A DNA stretch of 26,954 nucleotides from a virus. The notes beneath the pieces are model-generated. The model had not been told where the DNA came from, made no database searches, and saw only the letters and a list, made by a program, of their open reading frames with translations. Both the position numbers and the translations under genes were made by a program. The stretch lies in the IMG/VR virus record IMGVR_UViG_3300009168_000098, positions 1 to 26,954 of that record; one strand, given 5' to 3'. Shown piece by piece: positions 16,407-25,270 of the stretch (its first letter is position 1; every line of letters starts with the position of its first letter).

Positions 16407-16426
16407 TTCCCTCCTGTGGGAGAGAA
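16407..16426 (-). other. 8-bp hairpin in a purine/pyrimidine-biased stretch
   Basis: On the minus strand TTCTCTCC-CACA-GGAGGGAA, with one T-G wobble. The flanks are C/T-rich on this strand (G-runs GGGG on the plus strand at 16427-16440). It is part of the 173-nt gap between the HNH gene and the next start. Confidence 0.55.
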
Positions 16427-16450
16427 GGGGTTAGAGGGGATTCACTCTCT

Positions 16451-16470
16451 CTCAGTTCCTTAGAACTGAG
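16451..16470 (-). other. Perfect 8-bp hairpin with the HNH stop codon in its loop
   Basis: On the minus strand CTCAGTTC-TAAG-GAACTGAG; the loop holds the TAA stop of the HNH gene. Stem sequence upstream of the stop encodes the final QF residues. A weak terminator, an RNA-stability element or a homing-site feature are all possible. Confidence 0.6.
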
Positions 16471-16927
16471 GAATATTATTAGCTTCAATTACTTTCTTTA
16501 CATGTTCTATTTCCATATTTGGATTATGAATCTCTCTATGGCAATTAGCACATAATAACATACATTTTGAAGCTTCTTCTAAAATCTCATCATCTTTCTT
16601 GTACTTTAGATACTGTATCTTTATCTCAAACTTTTTTTCATAACCATCTTTATGATGAAAATCAAAAGCTGCTATATTTTTATCATAACCACACTTTTCA
16701 CATTTACCTCCAAACAACTGAATAAGTTCTAACTTTTTCTGAATACCTTTCATGGTATATTTATTTAAACCAAACTCATTCTTAAATTGTTGATATTGCT
16801 TAGAAGCAGTTGCGTACTTATGCAAATCATGACATTTTTGAGAACAAAACACTTTATCTTTTCTCAACTTTCTATTACTATTAATAGCACTAAAAAGCAT
16901 TCCACAATGAAGACAATTCTTTTCCAT
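16460..16927 (-). CDS. HNH homing-type endonuclease
   Basis: 155 residues. An N-terminal zinc finger (C5-x2-C8 ... C28-x3-C32) is followed by a classical HNH nuclease: C76-x2-C79, the His pair H91-H92 in FDFHH, and C126-x2-C129-H130-x3-H134 in LLCANCHREIH. Such free-standing enzymes cut a target gene and spread by repair. It begins 3 nt after the capsid stop (TAAGGTATG). Its C-terminus, NIPQF, repeats the capsid C-terminus, EIPQF, with all four third codon positions changed. Lys/Asn-rich composition differs from the capsid gene. It is a mobile gene placed inside the virion operon, probably dispensable for the phage. Confidence 0.92.
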   Translation of the reverse strand: MEKNCLHCGMLFSAINSNRKLRKDKVFCSQKCHDLHKYATASKQYQQFKNEFGLNKYTMKGIQKKLELIQLFGGKCEKCGYDKNIAAFDFHHKDGYEKKFEIKIQYLKYKKDDEILEEASKCMLLCANCHREIHNPNMEIEHVKKVIEANNIPQF

Positions 16928-16930
16928 ACC

Positions 16931-18484
16931 TTAAAATTGTGGTATTTCTTCAATAAGTACTGTTCTGGACAAGTCTTCAATGAACACATCACATCTGTCT
17001 TTCATCCAAATTTCATAACCAGGGAATTTATTAGCAGAAGACATACCTTGAGATTTTGCAAATCCTAAGTGGTGTCTAGTACCATCAATATAACCCCAAG
17101 TCATAGAAGGAGCACCTTTCATACGTACCTCACGAATATTATTAACCATAGAACCATCAGACATTGGAGAAACATCAAACACGAAGAATACTGGTGTTGA
17201 TTTTTTGTTTTGTCCAAACTCTAAGTTAGTTTGAGGTAAGTCAAGTTCTTTCAAGTGAATCAACTCAATTTTACCAGTTTCACGAGTGATCATAGAATCA
17301 AACGCAAAGTTGTAAGTAATATGTTGTCCTTCACCTTGCATAAATCTGTTTCCAGAGTCTGCTACAAGAACAAGACCTGAATTTAGAGCATCATTTTTAA
17401 GAGCTTGTTGGAATACATCAAATCCAGCTTCATTAGTGTACATTTTAACACGTCTGTCTTTCACATCCACACGTCTGTAGAATAAATCTCCAAACACACT
17501 TCTCAAAAGATTAGCACTAAACTCACCTCTGTTGTACTGAACTAAGTTACCATTATTACGCATTCTGTAGTATACACCAGCAGAAACACGTTTTACTTCT
17601 TGTCGGCTACCATTAGTTTTTACTGTACCTGGTTGAGCCCAGATCATACGTTTTACTTTTAGTTCCAACATTGACTTACGCATCCAGAATTCAATAAATG
17701 GTTCCCATTTAACATCATTACGAGTTAAAGGTAATTCACCACGTCTTTGAGGAGCATATACTAAGATGTCCAAAGCTTTACCACCAGAATCTTTCAACAT
17801 TCTATCATCTGCCCATTCTGTGATTTTGTGTTCATAACCATATGCAGAGCTTAAAGACTCAAACATAGTAATTTTTTCACCAAGTCTAGGTAAACCTAGC
17901 AAGTCTTGGTCAAATTCACCAATAGCAGCATCAACCAATTCAAGTTCGTTACCAACTTTCAAGAATTGAGAAGCAACAAAATCAACTTTAGGATTTGGAG
18001 AAACGAGAGTAAAAGAATAAAGATAACCATTGTTCCATGGTAGTGGATCTTTAATCGCGTATAAACGAGGACCATATTGACGAGATCCTACTGAAACGAT
18101 GGCATTCTTAGAGAACTCGTTAGTGTCTAGCACTAATTGGAACTCTTGTCCATCAATACCAGGTTTAGCTAAAGCTGCAGTGGTGTCAGGGATGTCAATA
18201 ATCTTAGGGAATTTGTATGGAACAGCTATGTCCCATTTCCAAGAATCACTGTTATTATCAATGTAAAACGGTGTACTCTTATTAATCATGTCCAGAAAAT
18301 CATTGCTGTACAATGTACTCTGGGTGTAGAGACTAATGATTTTCTTATCATAGTCTGCAGGTTCTGTGGAGTGGAAGGATTCCAAGTGATTGGAGTCTGT
18401 TAACTTACCTACTGCACGTTTGTCCATTGACGCCACCCTGGCGTAGGTAAACCCAACTAATCCTGGGATAGATTGTAGTGCCAT
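16931..18484 (-). CDS. Major capsid protein, crass-like (HK97-fold family)
   Basis: 517 residues, the usual length for crAss-like capsid proteins. Recognisable stretches include SLYTQSTLYSNDFLDMI near the start, LGLPRLGEKITMFESLSSAYGYEH around residues 195-220, and the C-terminal block SPMSDGSMVNNIREVRMKG then GYIDGTRHHLG. It follows the scaffold candidate by 32 nt, the standard order. The protein should form the icosahedral shell. Its last codons (ATA CCA CAA TTT TAA) are echoed by the following HNH gene. Assignment is from remembered family pattern plus position between portal/scaffold and connector genes. Confidence 0.9.
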   Translation of the reverse strand: MALQSIPGLVGFTYARVASMDKRAVGKLTDSNHLESFHSTEPADYDKKIISLYTQSTLYSNDFLDMINKSTPFYIDNNSDSWKWDIAVPYKFPKIIDIPDTTAALAKPGIDGQEFQLVLDTNEFSKNAIVSVGSRQYGPRLYAIKDPLPWNNGYLYSFTLVSPNPKVDFVASQFLKVGNELELVDAAIGEFDQDLLGLPRLGEKITMFESLSSAYGYEHKITEWADDRMLKDSGGKALDILVYAPQRRGELPLTRNDVKWEPFIEFWMRKSMLELKVKRMIWAQPGTVKTNGSRQEVKRVSAGVYYRMRNNGNLVQYNRGEFSANLLRSVFGDLFYRRVDVKDRRVKMYTNEAGFDVFQQALKNDALNSGLVLVADSGNRFMQGEGQHITYNFAFDSMITRETGKIELIHLKELDLPQTNLEFGQNKKSTPVFFVFDVSPMSDGSMVNNIREVRMKGAPSMTWGYIDGTRHHLGFAKSQGMSSANKFPGYEIWMKDRCDVFIEDLSRTVLIEEIPQF

Positions 18485-18516
18485 CTTATTCTAATTTTTG
18501 TTGTTATTACTAATTT

Positions 18517-19773
18517 TTATAAACCACCCCATTCTGGAGGGCTTAAGCTTCCTGTATTTTTAGATCCACCAGTAGTTCTGTCTTTTGTAACTTGTCTGGC
18601 AACCTCGCTAAATAAAGAATCAGTTTGTTTAGTAACACCAGCTTTTTGAATAGTGGAAAGAGTTGGATCTTTCTCTAGTACTTTTAAGAGTAGAGCTATC
18701 TTAACTTTGGTTGCATGATTCTCTGGTCTTTTCAAATCTAGAATCATCTTATCAAAATCAGTTAGCGTATCTCCTGCAGCTGTCTTATACTTGTCGACTA
18801 AAAGGAACTCTTGTAGCTCACCTGCCAACTTAGTATTGATGGGAATACCATCAAACTGTTTCTCTTTTAGTTTTTCTTGTATAACAGATTGAACATTATT
18901 AATAAACAGATTTTTAACCTGTGCTTTCTGAGCTAATTCATATTGAGATCTTTGTTCAATCTCTTGTAATTTAGCTGCTTGCTTTTTTACTAATACTTTA
19001 TGATTTCTTGTAGCTACTGTTTCCAGATCACCATAATTCTTCAATCGTTCAATCTCTGTATCTATATCTTCTTTATCGTAACCTTGTTCTGTTAGTGCTG
19101 CTCTGACTACTGATTCTTGATTACTTTCAATAGTAAGATCCATTTCAGCATAATCTACAGCTGTATTATAAGCTGTAAAATATTCACGAGGGTCAACACC
19201 CTTAACAAATATGGCATCAAAAGCTTGTTGATAATCTTCTCCAAACTGACCTATAAATTGGTTAACCATATCTATAGCTCCTCTTTGTTTCTCATCATTG
19301 AATCTTTCTAAGAAAGCTTCAGGAGTGGAAATATCAGGATCAGGATCATTTTCATCTTCAGTGAATACTCCTAATTTGAATAAATCCCTGGACAATGCTG
19401 TAAATTGGTTACCCTGTGGAGCATCCTCTTCATTATCTTTAGTAATATTTGCTGCTTTTCCTGTAGTGATTACCTCTTCTTCATCATCATCTTCATGATT
19501 ACCTAAGAAGTCATTAATAGTATTCTTGTTTTTTGGTTCTTCTCCTGGTTCAGGAGGTGTAAGATCTTTTCCTTTAAGAGGAAGAGTCTTAGGATCAGCT
19601 GGTGGTGCAGGTGGTTCAGCATCCTTAACAATAGGTGTGATGTCTGCAGGATCAGTTGAAGTCTCTGGAGACATAAGGTCATTCAGTAATTGGGCATTTC
19701 CTAAGCCCATTTCCATAGTATCTTTGATACTGAAATCACTGAATGCATCTTTATTAGTTTCTTCAGTTGCCAT
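18517..19773 (-). CDS. Scaffold-like protein upstream of capsid gene
   Basis: 418 residues, very acidic and Pro-rich in the first ~120 (an Asp/Glu run near residue 95). It is helical after that, with coiled-coil-like sequence around residues 250-300 (KKQAAKLQEIEQRSQYELAQKAQ) and a C-terminus ending PPEWGGL. Acidic, helical, low in aromatic residues, and directly upstream of the capsid gene, it fits a scaffolding protein that templates procapsid assembly. A head-maturation protease is less likely because no catalytic signature is visible. A promoter candidate lies 28 nt upstream. Confidence 0.72.
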   Translation of the reverse strand: MATEETNKDAFSDFSIKDTMEMGLGNAQLLNDLMSPETSTDPADITPIVKDAEPPAPPADPKTLPLKGKDLTPPEPGEEPKNKNTINDFLGNHEDDDEEEVITTGKAANITKDNEEDAPQGNQFTALSRDLFKLGVFTEDENDPDPDISTPEAFLERFNDEKQRGAIDMVNQFIGQFGEDYQQAFDAIFVKGVDPREYFTAYNTAVDYAEMDLTIESNQESVVRAALTEQGYDKEDIDTEIERLKNYGDLETVATRNHKVLVKKQAAKLQEIEQRSQYELAQKAQVKNLFINNVQSVIQEKLKEKQFDGIPINTKLAGELQEFLLVDKYKTAAGDTLTDFDKMILDLKRPENHATKVKIALLLKVLEKDPTLSTIQKAGVTKQTDSLFSEVARQVTKDRTTGGSKNTGSLSPPEWGGL

Positions 19774-19800
19774 ATGTAGTTGTATTATTGGTTTATGAAT

Positions 19801-19843
19801 GTAAAATTATAAAGAGATTTACTCTTTACAAAGGATAATGGTA
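19801..19843 (-). promoter_or_regulatory. Promoter candidate P3 with palindromic spacer
   Basis: On the minus strand TTTG, then 19 nt, then TAATTTTA, fits the Bacteroidota TTTG-N19-TAnnTTTG layout apart from the last base. The 19-nt spacer is exactly a hyphenated palindrome, TAAAGAG-TAAAT-CTCTTTA (19828-19810). It sits in the 132-nt gap after the endonuclease VII-type gene, upstream of scaffold and capsid. The rest of that gap shows nothing else clear. Confidence 0.5.
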
Positions 19844-19905
19844 CTCATTAGAATAATTTTTCCCATTTTATAGCATAAAGACAATCCATTTCTAACCAAA
19901 AAAGT

Positions 19906-20328
19906 TTATTTGCCAGGTTTGTTTTTGTTTCTAAGGTAATTAATAGCAGATTGAAGTCTATTTATATCTTCATTCATCAGACCTAAAGCAGTATTACAAT
20001 TATTACAAAGTAAACTTCTTACTTCTCCTGTTGAATGAGAATGATCTACTGCTAATCTTCTTTTAAACTCTGTTTGATGCCTATAACAGATTGCACAAAA
20101 GCCTTTCTGTTTTTCAAATAAAATATTATATTCTTCTAAAGAAATATTATATTTATTTTTTATATTTCTTTCCCTACTAACTATAGGATCATAATTTTCT
20201 TTATATTTATCTGCATTATAAATAGAGACACATACTTTACAATATGCTTTCCTTTGAAATTTACCATTTTTATCATAATTAAATTCATCTAATGGTTTTT
20301 CCACATGACATTTTGAACACCTCTTCAT
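19906..20328 (-). CDS. Endonuclease VII-type HNH nuclease (homing-like)
   Basis: 140 residues. An N-terminal zinc knuckle (C4-x2-C7 ... C30-x2-C33) precedes a recombination endonuclease VII domain: C78-x2-C81, the D95-H96-x-H98 motif in AVDHSHSTGEVRSLLC, C108-x2-C111, and the following NTALG..NED segment. Phage T4's enzyme of this family resolves Holliday junctions, but small versions such as this, wedged between virion genes, often behave as mobile genes. It begins 3 nt after the portal stop (TAAGCTATG). Its end (RNKNKPGK) resembles the portal end (RNRNNPKK). Its A-rich codon use differs from its neighbours. Confidence 0.9.
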   Translation of the reverse strand: MKRCSKCHVEKPLDEFNYDKNGKFQRKAYCKVCVSIYNADKYKENYDPIVSRERNIKNKYNISLEEYNILFEKQKGFCAICYRHQTEFKRRLAVDHSHSTGEVRSLLCNNCNTALGLMNEDINRLQSAINYLRNKNKPGK

Positions 20329-20331
20329 AGC

Positions 20332-22917
20332 TTATTTTTTAGGATTATTACGATTTCGAGCATTAATTTTAGCTATTTCAAGGTCATTTTTCTGATTATC
20401 TCTTTCTACATCAAGTTTTTCTCTTTCTATATCAAATTTTCTATTATCTATTTGTTGTTTAGAATTTATACCAGCCATTTTAGTTTCAAAATCTCTAGTA
20501 ACTCTCATTTCTTCATTAGCCATATTGGTAATTTCTAAAGCATCAGCTACTCCTGACTGGTCAACATCCGCAGTAGCCTCTGGATTTCTTGAAAGGGCTT
20601 GAATGACAGCAATTTCTTTTTTATTGATTCTATCCAACTCGTTTTCATGATTTTGATTAAGTATTTCTTGTTCTCTAGCTTGTCTGGCTTGTTCCATCTG
20701 AGCCTGAGCAATTTGTCCTTGTTGTTCAACTTTTTGTTGTTCAGTTTGCTGAGCTTGTTGTTGCATAGCATCTTGTTTATCACGTAAATCTTTGAAAACT
20801 TTTTTCATTGCTCTCATTGATTTATTTGAATAAAGTTCTATAATATCATATACACTACCTCCATTTTGGATAATAGCCTGACTTAACTGTCTAAGCTCAT
20901 TAAACATTTTAGTATCTTCAGGTCTATTAGTTGGGAATATTTTTAAATCTCTAAATTTAATATCATTTCCAGTAACAGTAATAAAAGCAGCTTCTCCTTC
21001 TGCAGTAATATAAGATATATTGGATTCAGGTTTACTAGATTCAATATATTGAGAAGCATCTATGATAGCTTGATATAAATGTCCTAAGACATATTCATGT
21101 GCTACAAACAAAGGTTCTGTTTGTGTATAACTTTGTTGTACCTCTGTGTTTGTCCCTGTAGCAGTAGCAGAAGCAGCTACATTTCCCATTCTTGATTTAG
21201 ACATACCAATTAACTCCCAACATTCATTCTTCATTTGTACAGCCAGATTATATCTGGTTTGAATCTCTTGAGTTCTAGTAAGGTCTAAAGCTGTAAATTG
21301 ATTGAAGCTACTTGGAGCTTTAAGATTTTCAGGACTATCATCCACAAATACAACACCTCTACGTCTTGCTTCCATTTCCCAAACATCAAGAGCATCTTGT
21401 GCATCCCCATCTTTAGGAATTGGTACATGACGAAGTGACATTAATTGTACCTTACCTATTTCCTTACCTAATATCTCAAATAGTTGATTCATACAAACAT
21501 TATAGATAACCTGGAAAGGTTTCATCATGTCTAGTAAGGATCTAGACTCTGTATTTTTAATTTCATGTATTGTTCCTATGATAGGACAATAATTCAATAA
21601 TTTGAATGGTTTTACAAAGTAAATATCAGGTCCTACTTTAATTCCCTGATACCATTCATTAATCCATCCCCATTCTAAACTCACCTGAGTAGGAAGTATT
21701 CCTGACTTGTAATTCTCATCAACTAACATTGACTGCAGTTCATCAAACTTATCTCTATAAACTACTTTACCTATTTTTCTTTTAGATATCCAGTATGCTC
21801 TAACTACAACATATTTATACCCAAATGCACTAACATTATTAGTTAGTCCTAAGAAGTCTCTAAGTCCATCATTATTCTCTTTAAGCTCAGACTCAATAAT
21901 CATCCTTGTCTGAAGGACTAAAGGGTCATAAGCATCATACATAATAGACTCTTGTCCTGGTATTGCATTGGGATTTCCCAAGTTCGATTCTCTAACATTA
22001 ATAAGCCCATAATCTTGTAAGCTACTTCTAAGGTGGTCAATTTCTTCTTTAGTTAAGTCTGGAATACTCTCTATAATCTCTGAAAGTTCCATTACTTGTA
22101 CAGTTCCTGCTGCATAAGCTCCTTGAGCTCTACCACTTGGATCTGATATATATTTTCTGTCTGGTGTGGTTAAATACCATGTATTTTTAGGATTTGCTAC
22201 TTCAATATTGTATCCCACCTTAGAATTATCTTCATAAATATGGTAAAATTCTCTATTAGAAATACATAAATCTCGAAAAGCATCTTCTGATTTCTCTTTA
22301 GTATTAAAGTCTGCTTGTTGACAGGTGAGAACGTGATTAGCCCACTTTTCCCCTATAGAAGTATAATCTGTCAACTGCTCTTGTACTTGCTCCATGGACA
22401 TCTGTTCTGCTTCCTCAGGTTCAAGTTCTATCCCTTCCATTGCAGCTTTCTCAAGTATCTTTTTCTTTGCTTGGGACATTATATAGTCCTGTAACATTTG
22501 AGTTTTATATTGTAACTCTTCAGCTTTAGATTCATCATCAAAAGCTTTTATTCTATATGTATCAGGTCTTTTTGTTAACTCTCCTACTAATTCATTTATT
22601 GGTGTAGTTACTATAGAATAGTTCTTTACATACTTAGGCAAAGCCATATCTTTTTCAAGCATATCTGTAAAGCTCTTTACTTCAGGTTCCTGATAGAAAT
22701 CTTCTACCCTAAGGATACCTTTAATAAGGTCATAGTTTCCCACAAAAGTTTCTCTGTTCTTAATATATTCTGAGTATGCTTTGTTGGCAAAGTAATCCAT
22801 TGTATTCTTTATCCAACTTTCGTCAGCTTTTTCCTTTTCAGTCTTAAACTGATCTGGGAATATATTAAGATAGGCATACCTAATGGTAGCATCCTTGGTA
22901 TATCTGATAATTGCCAT
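20332..22917 (-). CDS. Portal protein, crass-like
   Basis: 861 residues, directly downstream of the large terminase (3-nt gap), the canonical place for a portal. The N-terminal half includes VTTPINELVGELTKRPDTY (about residues 104-122), a usual portal-core pattern, and later AVQMKNECWELIGMSKSRMGN. The last ~170 residues are an extended Gln/Glu/Lys-rich coiled coil (from about residue 690), fitting a long portal barrel reaching into the capsid. The protein forms the dodecameric DNA gateway. The C-terminal coiled coil makes a false overlapping frame of Lys/Leu-rich composition. Confidence 0.9.
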   Translation of the reverse strand: MAIIRYTKDATIRYAYLNIFPDQFKTEKEKADESWIKNTMDYFANKAYSEYIKNRETFVGNYDLIKGILRVEDFYQEPEVKSFTDMLEKDMALPKYVKNYSIVTTPINELVGELTKRPDTYRIKAFDDESKAEELQYKTQMLQDYIMSQAKKKILEKAAMEGIELEPEEAEQMSMEQVQEQLTDYTSIGEKWANHVLTCQQADFNTKEKSEDAFRDLCISNREFYHIYEDNSKVGYNIEVANPKNTWYLTTPDRKYISDPSGRAQGAYAAGTVQVMELSEIIESIPDLTKEEIDHLRSSLQDYGLINVRESNLGNPNAIPGQESIMYDAYDPLVLQTRMIIESELKENNDGLRDFLGLTNNVSAFGYKYVVVRAYWISKRKIGKVVYRDKFDELQSMLVDENYKSGILPTQVSLEWGWINEWYQGIKVGPDIYFVKPFKLLNYCPIIGTIHEIKNTESRSLLDMMKPFQVIYNVCMNQLFEILGKEIGKVQLMSLRHVPIPKDGDAQDALDVWEMEARRRGVVFVDDSPENLKAPSSFNQFTALDLTRTQEIQTRYNLAVQMKNECWELIGMSKSRMGNVAASATATGTNTEVQQSYTQTEPLFVAHEYVLGHLYQAIIDASQYIESSKPESNISYITAEGEAAFITVTGNDIKFRDLKIFPTNRPEDTKMFNELRQLSQAIIQNGGSVYDIIELYSNKSMRAMKKVFKDLRDKQDAMQQQAQQTEQQKVEQQGQIAQAQMEQARQAREQEILNQNHENELDRINKKEIAVIQALSRNPEATADVDQSGVADALEITNMANEEMRVTRDFETKMAGINSKQQIDNRKFDIEREKLDVERDNQKNDLEIAKINARNRNNPKK

Positions 22918-22920
22918 TGC

Positions 22921-24945
22921 TTAAAACATTTTTCTATTATTATTTGTGAACATTGGCCTAGCACTAAACAACTTCTTATTAGGCTTCTGTGCATACATAG
23001 CTTGTACTCTAACATCTTTCTCTCCACCAATTGCTCCCATTATAGGATCAAGTTTCATAGCTAAGGCTATTGCTAACTCTGCAGCTATTATTCTATCAAA
23101 GTTTCCTTCTTCATTATAAGCCATCATCTCATCGAGTAACATAGGATCAAATATCTTAGTCATACCTTTTAATTCAGTTTTTACTACTCCTGAATCATCT
23201 TTTTCTCTATGAATAATCTCTTCTGTATATTTCTTCAAACAACCATGCAAAAATAACCTAATTTTCTCAGCTGACCTATGTATTCCATAATCTCTTCTAA
23301 CAGTTGTATTAGGAACAATCTCTTGTAACCATAAAGGCTGTCTTTCCAAGTATTGACTATCTCCTTTTGCAATCATATAGTCAATAAATGATATTTCATC
23401 ATTTTCACATAAAGTTCTTGCATTATAAAACTTAATCAACAATCTAGCTTGTTCTTCCCAAGTAGTTTTGTTATCAGGTCTTGCACAATAGCTAGCTACA
23501 AACATATCCTGATATTGTTCCCCACTAATAGAAGACATTCTCTTATAAATGTAAACAGATCCTAAGGAACTACTATAAGCTGCTTTACCTTGTCTGTAAG
23601 GGTCAACTCCTGCAACATATAATCCATATGGAGGATCCTTTACAGGAAATTCATATATCATAACAGGAGCATCCTTATTATCATCCTTCTTCACTGGAAA
23701 GTTGGTGATTGGCTGTTTATCTGTAAACTCATGTTTCACTCCACTTCCATCGTCATACAACACAACAGGTGTTCCTGTGTGCCCGACTTCTGACAGCCTA
23801 TGTTTTTGTCTCTTGGCACCTTCAATGTCAAAAATATTTTCCCCTGCTGAAAGAAAACATTCCTCCACCGTAAGCGGAAAGTACATTATCTGTTTTAAAT
23901 ATATAGTTCTATCAGGATTAAGTTTAGCTGCTATTCTTTCATTTATAATAGTATTCTCAGCTAACACCTTATCAGATACACTTATCTCTATTTTACTTAA
24001 CTCTGTAGTGTTCTCAGGTGTAATTCCATACTCTTCTGCTAACCAAACATCAAGTGTTGTAGTATACTTGCAATCCTGTCTATACAATCCAGAGAGGAAT
24101 AAGCCAGTTTTCTTCCCTGTAATTTTATCAACAACAGCTCTAAATTGGTTGGCTTCTGGATTATAAAAGAAATTCTCAGCATCTTGCCCTCTGTCAAATG
24201 CACCACCTGTACCAACTAATATTGGAACAGCTCTCCATCCATATTTACCTTTGAACGCAGGTTCTGCTGCTTTAAATGTTGCTGAGAAAGGATATTTCCC
24301 AACCTCATCCATAATAAAACTTTTAGCTGTTGTTCCAGCTGCAACCTCTGTTACATTACCATCCTTAGCATTTCTAATTACAATATAACTCCAAACAGCA
24401 TCTTCTCCATCAGGTCTTTTATAACCAAGTCTAATCTGATTTGATCTCCATGTTTTATCTAGTCTGGGAATAGCAATACCTTCCCATAAATTCTTCAATC
24501 CAAAGTCTACCTTATCTTTCAACAACCCAAGGTCATAATCATTACCACACACAATAACATTCTGTGTATTCTCAAACAGTGTAGCATTCATTCCAAAGTA
24601 AGATGCTTCCATCTCAGACTTTCCTCCTTGTCTACCACCTATCTCCATATAACCCTGTTGGTCAACTCTACACCCTTCTAAGAATTCAGCTCTTATCCAT
24701 TCATTATCTCTTAATTCTGGTCTCTGGGTCACCCTAATATCATTCCCAAATTTATCCTTCTCATCAACTCTAATCCACCAATGATTCAAATGCCAATATA
24801 ACCATCCTGATATAAACACACCATTGATGTTTACACCACCTTTAATCTTCTCTTCTTCCCAGTTAATTAACTGTTCAAACTCTCTTGTACCAGGAGGAGG
24901 TAAAGATTTCATATTCCTGAAGAACTCTGAAGTTTTAATTTCCAT
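22921..24945 (-). CDS. terL: Terminase large subunit (packaging ATPase/nuclease)
   Basis: 674 residues. The ATPase domain has Walker A GGRQGGKS (103-110), Walker B FIMDE (210-214) with the catalytic Glu, and the coupling motif LVGTGG (243-248). The C-terminal RNase H-like nuclease begins at YVAGVDPY, with catalytic Asp at about 448 and further acidic residues downstream (ENDEISFID near 545). The conserved PLTVEECFLSAGENIFD linker lies at 357-373. It overlaps the small upstream gene by 11 nt, implying coupled translation. It pumps DNA into procapsids through the portal encoded next. Confidence 0.96.
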   Translation of the reverse strand: MEIKTSEFFRNMKSLPPPGTREFEQLINWEEEKIKGGVNINGVFISGWLYWHLNHWWIRVDEKDKFGNDIRVTQRPELRDNEWIRAEFLEGCRVDQQGYMEIGGRQGGKSEMEASYFGMNATLFENTQNVIVCGNDYDLGLLKDKVDFGLKNLWEGIAIPRLDKTWRSNQIRLGYKRPDGEDAVWSYIVIRNAKDGNVTEVAAGTTAKSFIMDEVGKYPFSATFKAAEPAFKGKYGWRAVPILVGTGGAFDRGQDAENFFYNPEANQFRAVVDKITGKKTGLFLSGLYRQDCKYTTTLDVWLAEEYGITPENTTELSKIEISVSDKVLAENTIINERIAAKLNPDRTIYLKQIMYFPLTVEECFLSAGENIFDIEGAKRQKHRLSEVGHTGTPVVLYDDGSGVKHEFTDKQPITNFPVKKDDNKDAPVMIYEFPVKDPPYGLYVAGVDPYRQGKAAYSSSLGSVYIYKRMSSISGEQYQDMFVASYCARPDNKTTWEEQARLLIKFYNARTLCENDEISFIDYMIAKGDSQYLERQPLWLQEIVPNTTVRRDYGIHRSAEKIRLFLHGCLKKYTEEIIHREKDDSGVVKTELKGMTKIFDPMLLDEMMAYNEEGNFDRIIAAELAIALAMKLDPIMGAIGGEKDVRVQAMYAQKPNKKLFSARPMFTNNNRKMF

Positions 24946-25270
24946 AATCTCCCTTATTTTGCATTCTATGAGGAACTGTAGCAGAACCTCTAGCTTCTTT
25001 CTTACTATCTTCCTTCTCTCTCAACTTCTCAACCACTTCAAGAAGAGCTAAATAATTCTTCATTGTCTCCTGAATAAACTTCCCTTGAGCTTCTATGCTT
25101 GCTATCACCATTGGTAATAAACCACCTTTAGCTGTAGGTTTCCATTCAATCCTATCCTTCAACTCATGCAAAGGATGAGCATCAATATAAGCTTTCCATG
25201 TTTGTAGTTGTTCCTCAGCCCATACGAGCTCAGTGTTGATAAACGTACCTTTTGTCGTAGCCATAATCAT
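24935..25270 (-). CDS. Small terminase-linked protein
   Basis: 111 residues from ATG 25270 (ATGA overlap with the upstream stop). A second ATG at 25264 gives MATTKGTF and is equally possible. Helical, with VWAEEQLQTWKAYIDAHPLHELKDRIEWKPTAKGG and a C-terminal coiled-coil-like basic region. It overlaps the large terminase by 11 nt. The position fits a small terminase or terminase accessory protein, but no DNA-binding motif is clear. Confidence 0.75.
   Translation of the reverse strand: MIMATTKGTFINTELVWAEEQLQTWKAYIDAHPLHELKDRIEWKPTAKGGLLPMVIASIEAQGKFIQETMKNYLALLEVVEKLREKEDSKKEARGSATVPHRMQNKGDYGN

Noticed and set aside
16300-16931. Group I intron containing the HNH gene
   Set aside because: The capsid gene has its own stop before the HNH gene and no second exon follows; no intron core could be recognised by eye.
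20547-20783. Minus-strand frame of 78 codons within the portal C-terminus
   Set aside because: It is a Lys/Leu/Asn-rich shadow of the Gln-rich coiled-coil codons in another frame.
22809-23030. Frame bridging the portal start and the terminase end
   Set aside because: It overlaps two well-supported genes in a different frame and has no family-like sequence.
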